Below, piece by piece: positions 1-5,874 of a DNA stretch of 6,808 nt. This DNA is from an uncultured Prevotellaceae bacterium. GTDB taxonomy: Bacteria > Bacteroidota > Bacteroidia > Bacteroidales > Muribaculaceae. Every line of letters begins with the position of its first letter. Positions within the stretch are counted from its first letter, which is position 1. Location: NCBI GenBank assembly GCA_937896015.1, contig CALBLR010000027.1:1-6808 (forward strand), read 5' to 3'. Made by a program: the position numbers and the translations under genes. Below the pieces are notes generated by a model, which saw only the letters and a list, made by a program, of their open reading frames with translations, did no database searches and was not told the origin of the DNA.

Positions 1-618
1 TGGTGGCAACTCCCCGAGCAGCCCGCCGAGCTTGCGCGGCAGTGCTCCGCCCTTGGCATGCCCGCCGATTGCGAGGCCCGTGCCCTGAGCCGCCAGCGCG
101 AACTGCTGGCCGAGCGGCTGCTGCTGCACCGCATCACCGGCCGCTACGCCCCGGTGGCGCACAATGCCGACCGCGCGCCGCGCATCGAGGGATTCGACGC
201 CCATGTGAGCATAGCCCACAGCCGCCACTGGCTGTGCATAGCTGTGGGCAGCCGCCCGATTGGCATCGACATCGAGGGCCATGGCCGCCGTTTGGCCGCC
301 GTGCGTCAGGGCTTTCTCAACGCCGCCGAGCAGCAGTGGATAAGCGAGGACGACGCCTTGCCGCTGCTGGTGGCATGGACGGCCAAGGAGGCCATGTTCA
401 AGGCCATAGGCGTGCGCCAGGGCCTGCACTATCGCGACGACTTGCGCCTCTCCCACTTCACGCTGCCGCCTGGGCCTGATTTGCAACTGGCACACAGCGG
501 CCACTGCCACGGCACCAGCTTCTACCTGCTTAGCAGCGTCACCCCACAGCTGGTGCTCACCATAGCCCAGGCCAAAACCGAAACGGAACAACATCAAAAC
601 AGCATACACAACACATGA
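1..618 (+). CDS. 4'-phosphopantetheinyl transferase superfamily protein (5'-truncated by window)
   Basis: This family moves the 4'-phosphopantetheine arm of coenzyme A onto a conserved serine of acyl or peptidyl carrier proteins in the cytoplasm. The reading frame is open from base 1, so the N-terminus lies outside the window; 205 residues are visible. Two signature motifs are present: GIDIE with the Mg-binding Asp and Glu at codons 268-270 and 274-276, and WTAKEAMFK with Trp at 376-378 and Lys-Glu at 385-390. The upstream SIAHS segment also matches the family. The internal ATG at 58 is not a credible start, because coding sequence continues in frame ahead of it. Length and motif order resemble Sfp/HetI-type enzymes rather than the shorter AcpS type. 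The stop overlaps the start of the next gene (ATGA), which implies translational coupling. The carrier-protein target cannot be told from this window. Confidence 0.9.
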   Translation, partial: WWQLPEQPAELARQCSALGMPADCEARALSRQRELLAERLLLHRITGRYAPVAHNADRAPRIEGFDAHVSIAHSRHWLCIAVGSRPIGIDIEGHGRRLAAVRQGFLNAAEQQWISEDDALPLLVAWTAKEAMFKAIGVRQGLHYRDDLRLSHFTLPPGPDLQLAHSGHCHGTSFYLLSSVTPQLVLTIAQAKTETEQHQNSIHNT

Positions 619-2288
619 ACATCATCAACTCCACACTCTGCGCCGCCGCACTGGCGGCTGCGGCCACCGCGGTGGCTCCGCAGGCACAGGCCTGCACCAA
701 TCTGCTCGTGGGCAAGAAGGCAAGCGCCGACGGCAGCACCCTCATCACTTATGCGGCCGACTCCCACACCCTGTATGGCGACCTCAGCTATCTGCCGGCA
801 GCCGACCATAAAAAAGGCGAGATGCGCGCCATTCGCGACTGGGACACCGGCATCATGCACGGCTACATACCCGAGGTGGAACACACCTACAAGGTGGTGG
901 GCAACATCAACGAGCACCAGCTCACCATAGCCGAAAGCACCTGGGGCGGCCGTCCCGAACTGGCCGACACCACCAAAGGCGCCATCATGGACTACGGCAG
1001 CCTCATCACCGTCACGCTGCAGCGTGCCCGCACTGCCCGCGAGGCCATAGCCGTGATGACCGACCTTGTGGCACGCTATGGCTACAACAGCGAGGGCGAG
1101 TCGTTCTCAATTGGCGACCCCAACGAAATATGGGTGCTCGACATGATAGGCAAGGGTGGCAAGGAAAAGGGTGCCGTGTGGGTGGCAATGCGCATCCCCG
1201 ACGACTGCATCTCGGCCCATGCCAACCAGACGCGCATCTTTAAGTTTCCGCTCAACGACAAGGCCAACTGCCTATATTCCAAAGATGTGATAAGCTTTGC
1301 CCGCAAAATGGGCTACTTCAAGGGGCGTGACGCCGACTTTGAGTTCTCGCGCGCCTACTCGCCAGCCGACTTCGGCACCCTGCGCGGCTGCGACGCCCGC
1401 GTGTGGAGCTACTTCAACCGCTTCAAGGCCGGCATGGACGCCTATCTGCCCTACATCGCCGGCAAAAAGGGTGCCGAGGTGATGCCCCTTTATGTGAAGC
1501 CCGACCGCAAGCTCACCGCGCGCGACCTGCAAAACATGATGCGCGACCACTACGAGGGCACTCCCTTCGACATGACAAAAGACCCCGGCGCCACCAACTG
1601 GTGGGGAGTGCCCTACCGCTACCGTCCCATGGAGTTCAAGGTCGACAGTGTCACCTACTGCCAGGAGCGTGCCATTGCCACTCAGCAAACTGGCTTCGTG
1701 TTTGTGTCGCAAATGCGCTCGTGGCTGCCCGACGAGGTGGGCGGCCTCATGTGGTTTGGCGTCGACGATGCCAACACCGCCGTGTTTGTGCCCATCTATT
1801 GCTCAATTACCGAAGTCCCAGCCAGCTATGCCGTGGGCAAGGGCGACCTCTACAACTTCGACTTCGACGCCGCCTTCTGGGTCAACAACGTGGTGGCCAA
1901 TCAGGCCTATAACCGCTACTCACTCATGATTCCCGACATCCGCAAGGTGCAGGGCGCCCTTGAAGACGGCTTTGCCCAGCGCCAGCCTGAGATTGAGGCC
2001 CAGGCTGTGGCCCTGTGCAAAAGCAATCCGCAGAAGGCAGTGGAATATCTCACCAACTATTCGGTCAACACCGCCCAGCACGCCACACGCCGCTATCAGG
2101 AACTGGCCAAATACCTGTTTGTGAAATATCTCGACGGCAACGTTAAGCGCGAAAAAGACGGCAAGTTTGAGCGCAACGAGGCTGGCATGCCCGTGCAGCC
2201 GCAGTGGCCTGGCTACACTCAGGACTACTACAACACCGTGGTCAAGGGCTCGGGCGACCGCCTGAAGGTGGTAGAGCCTGAAAAGTGA
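615..2288 (+). CDS. Secreted C69-family (PepD-like, formerly U34) dipeptidase
   Basis: Predicted N-terminal-nucleophile hydrolase that cleaves dipeptides outside the cytoplasm. The 557-residue precursor starts with a hydrophobic Ala-rich signal segment (residues 1-26, ending AQA), followed directly by Cys27 in the context CTNLLVGKKASADGST. In family C69 this Cys becomes the catalytic N-terminal nucleophile after processing, so signal peptidase cleavage would both export and activate the enzyme. Later segments typical of Bacteroidales homologues include EGESFSIGDPNEIW, IPDDCISAHANQ, MRDHYEGTPFDMTKD and QMRSWLPDEVGGLMWFGVDDAN. Length is close to the usual size in this order. The AQAC context could be read as a weak lipobox, but the family role of the Cys argues against lipidation. 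The signal n-region has no Lys or Arg, which is unusual. The start is the ATG overlapping the previous stop; the upstream region is A-rich. Confidence 0.93.
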   Translation: MNIINSTLCAAALAAAATAVAPQAQACTNLLVGKKASADGSTLITYAADSHTLYGDLSYLPAADHKKGEMRAIRDWDTGIMHGYIPEVEHTYKVVGNINEHQLTIAESTWGGRPELADTTKGAIMDYGSLITVTLQRARTAREAIAVMTDLVARYGYNSEGESFSIGDPNEIWVLDMIGKGGKEKGAVWVAMRIPDDCISAHANQTRIFKFPLNDKANCLYSKDVISFARKMGYFKGRDADFEFSRAYSPADFGTLRGCDARVWSYFNRFKAGMDAYLPYIAGKKGAEVMPLYVKPDRKLTARDLQNMMRDHYEGTPFDMTKDPGATNWWGVPYRYRPMEFKVDSVTYCQERAIATQQTGFVFVSQMRSWLPDEVGGLMWFGVDDANTAVFVPIYCSITEVPASYAVGKGDLYNFDFDAAFWVNNVVANQAYNRYSLMIPDIRKVQGALEDGFAQRQPEIEAQAVALCKSNPQKAVEYLTNYSVNTAQHATRRYQELAKYLFVKYLDGNVKREKDGKFERNEAGMPVQPQWPGYTQDYYNTVVKGSGDRLKVVEPEK

Positions 2289-2290
2289 AA

Positions 2291-2307
2291 AACGCCGCGT
2301 TGGCGTT
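2291..2307 (+). other. Small intercistronic hairpin
   Basis: AACGCC (2291-2296) and GGCGTT (2302-2307) form a 6-bp perfect stem with a 5-base loop, three bases after the dipeptidase stop. No T-run follows, so it is not a convincing terminator. It could be a processing or attenuation hairpin between the dipeptidase and DUF3108 genes, or chance. Confidence 0.25.
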
Positions 2308-2367
2308 AAACCTTGCCCCCCGTGCTTGCGTCTAACCCCCAAAACGAACAAAAAAACGCAAAGAGCA

Positions 2368-3135
2368 ATGAAAATGTTTAGCAGACTCAAATATGCCGCC
2401 GTGGCGCTGGTGCTGGCCGCCGCCATGCTCATGCCTGGCCGCGCCCATGCCTTGAACTTTGCCAGCGAGCGGCTCGACTACCAGGTGGTGTATCACTGGG
2501 GACTGATTTGGAAGCACGCTGCCAACGCCACCCTCAGCATTAAGCGCAGCGGCACAGGCTACAACGCCATGCTCGTGGGCCGCACACGCTCGTGGGCCGA
2601 CAAGGTGTATCCCGTGCGCGACACACTGAAGTGCGCCATGAACAGCGACCTCACACCGCGCACCTATAAGAAGCTCACTCATGAAAAGAGCTACTATGCC
2701 CGCGATGTGGTCAACTTCTCGTATAGCAACGGCACCACACGCGGCTCGTGTGTGCGCTACCGCCGCGACCGTGCCCCGCAGCGCGTCAGCCTTGTGGCGC
2801 GCGGACGCGCCTACGACATGCTCAGCGTGTTCTACATGTTGCGCAACCTCAACTTCGGCTCAATGACTACCGGCAAGACCTATAACACCACCATCTTCTC
2901 GGGCAAGCAGAAAGAGAACCTGCGCATACGCTACTGCGGAGTGCAGACCATAAAGATGCGTAACGGCACGCAGCACAAGGCCTACCACGTAACTTTCACC
3001 TTTACCCAGGACGGCGGACGAAAGTCGAGCGACGGCATCGACGCCTATCTGTCGATCGACGCCCGCCGCATTCCGCTGATGCTTGTGGGCAAGCTCCCCG
3101 TGGGCGAAGTCAAAGTGTATTACGCCGGCGCCTGA
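2368..3135 (+). CDS. DUF3108 domain-containing exported protein
   Basis: The 255-residue product has a clear signal peptide: basic n-region (MKMFSRLK), hydrophobic core at residues 9-22 and an AHA cleavage site after residue 28. The mature part begins LNFASERLDYQVVYHWGLIW and is rich in alternating polar and hydrophobic residues, as expected for a beta-rich fold. The opening 'E-x-L-x-Y-x-V-x-Y-x-W-G' pattern, the middle YDMLSVFYMLRNL segment and the late DAYLSIDARRIPLMLVGKLPVGEVKVYY stretch fit DUF3108, a family of periplasmic proteins with no firmly established function. I chose the ATG at 2368 over an in-frame TTG at 2326, because the ATG gives a proper signal peptide and follows an A-rich leader with an AAAGAG stretch just upstream. 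The gap to the dipeptidase is 79 bases without a strong terminator, so co-transcription is likely. A terminator follows 21 bases after the stop. Confidence 0.85.
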   Translation: MKMFSRLKYAAVALVLAAAMLMPGRAHALNFASERLDYQVVYHWGLIWKHAANATLSIKRSGTGYNAMLVGRTRSWADKVYPVRDTLKCAMNSDLTPRTYKKLTHEKSYYARDVVNFSYSNGTTRGSCVRYRRDRAPQRVSLVARGRAYDMLSVFYMLRNLNFGSMTTGKTYNTTIFSGKQKENLRIRYCGVQTIKMRNGTQHKAYHVTFTFTQDGGRKSSDGIDAYLSIDARRIPLMLVGKLPVGEVKVYYAGA

Positions 3136-3156
3136 CTGCCGCCAGCACTCAACTAA

Positions 3157-3193
3157 CCAAAGGCCCGGCCGCCACATGCGGCCGGGCCTTTGG
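3157..3193 (+). terminator. Strong hairpin terminator of the rightward cluster
   Basis: A 16-bp perfect stem, CCAAAGGCCCGGCCGC (3157-3172) with GCGGCCGGGCCTTTGG (3178-3193), closes on a 5-base loop, CACAT. The only T-run is the TTT inside the 3' arm, so release may depend on the very stable GC stem. It lies 21 bases after the DUF3108 stop. The stem is symmetric, but the leftward gene has its own terminator upstream of this point. Confidence 0.85.
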
Positions 3194-3223
3194 CATACAA
3201 ATCATGTCACGTTGGCAATGGCA

Positions 3224-3241
3224 TTATCCCGTTAGGGATAG
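3224..3241. repeat. Small inverted repeat TTATCCC-GTTA-GGGATAG
   Basis: TATCCC and GGGATA pair perfectly over 6 bp around a GTTA loop, with one further T-G wobble at the base. It is too short and lacks a T-run, so it is not a clear terminator. It could be a protein-binding site or part of a dispersed repeat; nothing in the window has a second copy that I can see. Confidence 0.4.
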
Positions 3242-3312
3242 CTACTGGAAAAAATCCAATCAGGGTGTGTTGGCTGGTGGTGAATGTGCCATGCAGCGAC
3301 AAAAGCTGTGTG

Positions 3313-3330
3313 GACGTGGCATGCCACGTC
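3313..3330. repeat. 18-bp perfect palindrome
   Basis: GACGTGGCATGCCACGTC reads identically on both strands with no spacer. Outside it TGTGG (ends 3313) can also pair with CCACA (3333-3337) if CTG bulges out, extending a possible cruciform or RNA stem. A spacer-free palindrome suits a homodimeric DNA-binding protein or a recombination site better than a terminator. No regulator is encoded nearby, so its role is unknown. Confidence 0.6.
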
Positions 3331-3484
3331 TGCCACAAATTACTGAAAATTAGTCGACTGCGCGGTGGCCTTATGTAAATCAGAAGCAGCAGTGATGCCA
3401 CAATTCATGCGGTTTTGCAGCAAGTGCAACAAATAAAACGCTTTTTCAGTTTTACCCCCGTGGCAGCGCCCGCGTGTCTCAGCT

Positions 3485-3535
3485 ATAAAAAAGTGTGATG
3501 ACAGTGACTTCTAATCAAGTCACTGCCATCACTTT
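3485..3535 (-). terminator. Rho-independent terminator of the FGE-fold gene
   Basis: On the minus strand AAAGTGATGGCAGTGACTT (from 3535), a 6-base loop GATTAG, and AAGTCACTGTCATCACACTTT form a long stem with one mismatch and a 2-base bulge. It runs straight into six T residues and then ATAG. It begins about 35 bases after the TAG stop of the leftward gene. The T-run on the minus strand fixes its direction. Confidence 0.85.
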
Positions 3536-3570
3536 CTCTTGCTATTCGGTATGTGGGTGTGGACTGTGCG

Positions 3571-4488
3571 CTAATAGGCAAGGCGAAGGCCTACATTGGA
3601 TGTGCAGTAATCTGAATACTCGCCAGCTCGCACCGCGGTACGGCAGAAGACTGACATTGCACCCCAGTATCCGCTGCGCACCACACGTGAATTGCCCTCG
3701 GTGCACAACGGATTCGTTTGCGGCTTTAAGTTGTAGTCTCCGCGCAAGTCGGCACACCATTCTTTCACGTTGCCGGTCATGTCGTAGATGCCCAGTTCAT
3801 TGGGGGGCTTAGTGCCCACTGGGTGCAGTTCCTTGCCGCTGTTGGCGTAATACCATGCCACCTCGTTTATGTCATTGCTTCCGCTGAACTTGTAGCCCTT
3901 CGACTTATTGCCGCCACGGGCTGCATACTCCCACTCGGCCTCGGTGGGGAAACGAAATTTCTTGCCAGTCAAAGCATTCAGTTTTTCGATAAACTTCTGG
4001 CATTGCCCCCAGCTCACATAATTCTTTGGCAGATTTTCACCCGCTTTGATTGGCATTTCGCCCATGCTGGTTAGGTAGTCGTTTGTGTCGGTCAGATCAG
4101 AGTTCGATTCTCCCATCACGGCATTCCACAAAGCCTGGGTCACCTCTGTCTTGCCGATGCAGTAGTCGCTGAGCGTGACGCGGTGAGCCGGAGCATAGAA
4201 TTGGAATTTGGTGATAGGGTTATCGTCGGCAGGGTCGCCATCACGCTTTGGAAGCAAGCCCATAGTGAAAGTGCCGCCAGCCACATGCACCATTTCAAAT
4301 GCCACGCCATTCACCACAATCGTGTCGTTGGGAAGCTGCGCTTTCTTGCTGCTCGTTACTGTTTTCACCTCTGTGCCATTAGCCGGCTTCGCCTTAGCGG
4401 TTTGCTTCGCCACATTTTTTGCTCGCGACTTCCGCGTTTGTGCCCCTGCGGCAGCCAGGCAAGCTACACAGGCCACGCATGAGAGCAT
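3571..4488 (-). CDS. Secreted SUMF1/FGE-fold protein, probably not a formylglycine-generating enzyme
   Basis: The 305-residue product has an export signal: a hydrophobic Cys/Ala-rich segment with a likely AGA cleavage site after residue 16. A Lys/Ala-rich linker follows (about residues 17-55), then one SUMF1/FGE-sulfatase domain to the end. Seen in order: EMVHVAGGTFTMG, HRVTLSDYCIGKTEVTQALW, FRFPTEAEWEYAARGG, DMTGNVKEWCAD, and a C-terminal RVVRSGYWG...CRTAVR...GLRLAY. Aligned by eye on the invariant Arg and final GxRxA, the two copper-binding cysteines of human SUMF1 (Cys336, Cys341) fall on Ser and Thr, so sulfatase activation is unlikely. Such proteins may bind ligands or act in the envelope; the function is unknown. 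No sulfatase gene lies nearby. The start is uncertain: ATG 4488, TTG 4491, or a rare ATT at 4518 that would add a basic n-region. GC is visibly lower (about 45-58% in sampled lines) than in the flanking clusters. Confidence 0.88.
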   Translation of the reverse strand: MLSCVACVACLAAAGAQTRKSRAKNVAKQTAKAKPANGTEVKTVTSSKKAQLPNDTIVVNGVAFEMVHVAGGTFTMGLLPKRDGDPADDNPITKFQFYAPAHRVTLSDYCIGKTEVTQALWNAVMGESNSDLTDTNDYLTSMGEMPIKAGENLPKNYVSWGQCQKFIEKLNALTGKKFRFPTEAEWEYAARGGNKSKGYKFSGSNDINEVAWYYANSGKELHPVGTKPPNELGIYDMTGNVKEWCADLRGDYNLKPQTNPLCTEGNSRVVRSGYWGAMSVFCRTAVRAGEYSDYCTSNVGLRLAY

Positions 4489-4508
4489 CAATAAGATCCG
4501 TTTCGTTT

Positions 4509-4530
4509 TTCTGTAAATTTATTCTGTAAA
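4509..4530. repeat. 9-bp direct repeat in front of the FGE-fold gene
   Basis: TTCTGTAAA occurs at 4509-4517 and 4522-4530, separated by TTTA. On the minus strand this is TTTACAGAA twice, 21-42 bases ahead of the ATG at 4488. Between them TAAATTTA (4514-4521) matches the Bacteroidota -7 consensus TAnnTTTG at all but the last base, but I see no TTTG at the expected -33 spacing. The repeat could be an operator or leader element, or the trace of a small duplication. Confidence 0.4.
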
Positions 4531-4566
4531 CTCGTTGGTTGAATTGAACATTAAAAAATATTTGTA

Positions 4567-4710
4567 ATGATGAGTCTGCGTATATTGCTTGTGGATGGTG
4601 AATTGGTGAAAATTAAGCCATTGGCTGCAAACATCTCGCTCATGCACAACTTCATCGTAAAGGTTGGAAAAAAGCCCGACATATTCAAGAATTTAGCCGG
4701 AAAATCGTGA
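4567..4710 (+). CDS. Possible small ORF, 47 residues (uncertain)
   Basis: An open frame in the AT-rich gap, starting ATGATG and ending TGA, encodes a basic 47-residue peptide that begins MMSLRILLVDGELVKIKP and ends FKNLAGKS. The composition is protein-like, with a hydrophobic start and Lys-rich tail, and the A-rich leader fits Bacteroidota translation starts. AATATTTG at 4557-4564 resembles a -7 element, but it is too close to the ATG for a normal leader. The RILLVDGE start recalls the first strand of response-regulator receiver domains (which have DDE), but nothing else of that domain follows. It may be a small gene, a remnant or chance. Confidence 0.2.
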   Translation: MMSLRILLVDGELVKIKPLAANISLMHNFIVKVGKKPDIFKNLAGKS

Positions 4711-4722
4711 AACGCCCTTAAA

Positions 4723-4744
4723 TGCGCAGTGAGTGCGCAGTGAG
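4723..4744. repeat. Tandem duplication of an 11-bp unit
   Basis: TGCGCAGTGAG occurs twice back to back (4723-4733, 4734-4744), 15 bases beyond the TAG stop of the leftward cluster. There is no clear hairpin with a T-run here, so I cannot assign a terminator to that cluster. It may be slippage or a protein-binding site. Confidence 0.5.
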
Positions 4745-4758
4745 CAGCAATCTTTTTG

Positions 4759-5250
4759 CTATCGGCCTACGGGAATGTCGTATCCTGTGAGGCGGTAGCT
4801 CACGCGGAACGGGGTGGCCTGCTTGCGCGGCTTGGGGCCGGCGTAGTAGTAGAACAGCCGCTGCACGTCGAATGTGGCGATGCTCACCAGCTGCGACTGC
4901 CCGCTGCCGAGGCTCACGGGCACCGTCACCTGGCGCTCGTGCAGCATGTCGCCCTGCAAGGTGGTGTAGCGCAGCAGCAGGCGCACGGCACTGATGCGGT
5001 GCGGTGTGTGGTTGGTGATGAAAAACGACTCTTTGGCGTCGCTGGCCCGCTTGCTGTAGCCGCGTAGGGTCACGTCGGCCTGGCTGATGCCGGCCGCGCT
5101 GTCGGCCTCGGCGGCTGTGGCCATGCGCTCGAGTGGTGTGCGTGTGTCGCGCAGCTGCGATTGGGTGGTGCGCGTGCGGGCTGTGGCGGCCAGTGCAGTT
5201 GCTATTGCGGCCGCTATCATGATGCTGGTGGTGAATGGCAGGCGTTGCAT
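4759..5250 (-). CDS. Exported protein of unknown function, third gene of the DUF3078 cluster
   Basis: A 163-residue protein of a type seen in Bacteroidales but without a domain name I can attach. It begins with MQR and a hydrophobic Ala/Ile/Thr segment (about residues 7-24), which is a signal peptide or a single membrane anchor. A polar Arg/Thr/Ala-rich linker follows to about residue 60. The rest looks like a beta-sandwich: RGYSKRASDAKESFFITNHT, then RISAVRLLLRYTTLQG, VTVPVSLGSGQSQLVSIATF and RLFYYYAGPKPRKQATPF. The 'ESFFITNHT...I..V.L...Y....G' pattern recalls domains that begin with a strand plus 'xNxT' turn, such as FxLYD-like folds; this is inference. No catalytic residues are apparent, so a structural or binding role is likely. 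Its ATG lies 13 bases after the preceding stop, so it is almost certainly co-transcribed. The sequence ends YDIPVGR before TAG. Confidence 0.75.
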   Translation of the reverse strand: MQRLPFTTSIMIAAAIATALAATARTRTTQSQLRDTRTPLERMATAAEADSAAGISQADVTLRGYSKRASDAKESFFITNHTPHRISAVRLLLRYTTLQGDMLHERQVTVPVSLGSGQSQLVSIATFDVQRLFYYYAGPKPRKQATPFRVSYRLTGYDIPVGR

Positions 5251-5263
5251 GGCTGAAGTCTTT

Positions 5264-5863
5264 CTACAGATATATTATTTTGTTCGGGACCTGATTGCTG
5301 CCATTGGCCGCAGGATAGATTTTGCGGAAGCCTTCGGGCAGTGTCTCCTTCTCTTTTTCGGGCGTTATGCTCACCGAGCGGAACAGGCGCGGCAGGAAGC
5401 GCGCCAGATTCACGCGCACCTTCACGCGCCACTTGGGCGGGTCGAAGGTAAGCGTTGTGGCGTCGGTGCTGAGCGTGGCCACGCACTCCATGGGGTGGAG
5501 CAGGGTGGTGCGGTCGCGCTGGGTGTAGAGCCACAGGCGGTATTTGTCGTCCACCGCGCTGGCCTCCACATAGCCTATCACTGTGCCTGGCAGCAGATAG
5601 GTGTCGCGGCTTTCGAGCATTATCAGGCGGTAGGCCATCTGGTGGTCGGCTGGGCTGCACTTTTCAATGGCCAGTGTCATTTGCTCGGCTGGGTAGTGCC
5701 AGATGCCTTCCAGCGGCTGCAGGTCGCTCTCGCCGAGGCGCGTGCGCATCGAGTCTTCATCGATGCCGGGCAGCACCACCGACTTTTCGGGCAGTGTCAC
5801 GGCCTGGGCCGTGGTCATTGCCAAGGCCGCCATTAGTGTTGTTGTGATTGCTGTGTGGCTCAT
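5264..5863 (-). CDS. Exported protein of unknown function, second gene of the DUF3078 cluster
   Basis: A 199-residue protein with a signal peptide ending AQA after residue 21; the n-region has no Lys or Arg. The mature part contains LEGIWHYPAEQMTLAIEK (about 51-68), then YRLIMLES, LPGTVIGYVEA (about 91-101), KYRLWLYTQRD and ATTLTFDPPKWRVKVRVNLA. It ends with LPEGFRKIYP and a short polar tail. The 'GxW-Y....M.L.IE' opening and repeated short strands suggest a lipocalin- or calycin-like beta fold that measures or binds something, but this is inference; I know of no assigned function. Only one Cys (residue 69) and no obvious active site are present. The stop-to-start gap to the DUF3078 gene upstream is 11 bases, and the next gene starts 13 bases downstream, so this is the middle member of a compact operon. 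Confidence 0.78.
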   Translation of the reverse strand: MSHTAITTTLMAALAMTTAQAVTLPEKSVVLPGIDEDSMRTRLGESDLQPLEGIWHYPAEQMTLAIEKCSPADHQMAYRLIMLESRDTYLLPGTVIGYVEASAVDDKYRLWLYTQRDRTTLLHPMECVATLSTDATTLTFDPPKWRVKVRVNLARFLPRLFRSVSITPEKEKETLPEGFRKIYPAANGSNQVPNKIIYL

Positions 5864-5874
5864 GTCGCTGGGTG

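Larger units (their letters stand above)
3194..3570. other. Gene-poor stretch between converging clusters
   Basis: About 375 bases between the two converging transcription units. I find no convincing coding frame on either strand and no tRNA-like cloverleaf. It holds two small palindromes (3224-3241 and 3313-3330), a weak TTGCA/TGCAA hairpin at 3415-3429 and the terminator of the leftward FGE-fold gene (3485-3535). Its base composition is clearly poorer in GC than the rightward cluster. Confidence 0.6.

Noticed and set aside
3..479. Rightward open frame of 158 codons overlapping the first gene
   Set aside because: Arg/Ala/Pro-rich shadow frame of the phosphopantetheinyl transferase, whose own frame carries the catalytic motifs.
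1272..1912. Open frames on both strands inside the dipeptidase gene
   Set aside because: Shadows of a gene with strong family similarity over its full length.
2326..2367. TTG start giving the DUF3108 protein 14 extra residues
   Set aside because: The added residues would sit ahead of a complete signal peptide; ATG 2368 follows an A-rich leader and gives a normal n-region.
3190..3401. Short open frames on both strands after the terminator
   Set aside because: The rightward one starts inside the terminator hairpin; neither has a family-like sequence or a sensible start context.
3194..3480. tRNA, riboswitch or CRISPR in the gene-poor stretch
   Set aside because: No cloverleaf, no conserved riboswitch core I recognise, and no regularly spaced repeats.
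3485..3535. Hairpin after the FGE-fold gene read as a DGR-type cruciform
   Set aside because: It is followed by six T residues on the transcribed strand, which fits an ordinary terminator, and no template repeat or reverse transcriptase is in the window.
5087..5836. Rightward open frame of 249 codons
   Set aside because: It lies antisense to the two exported-protein genes, has a low-complexity His/Ala/Arg composition and no recognisable motif. High GC makes long antisense frames common here.
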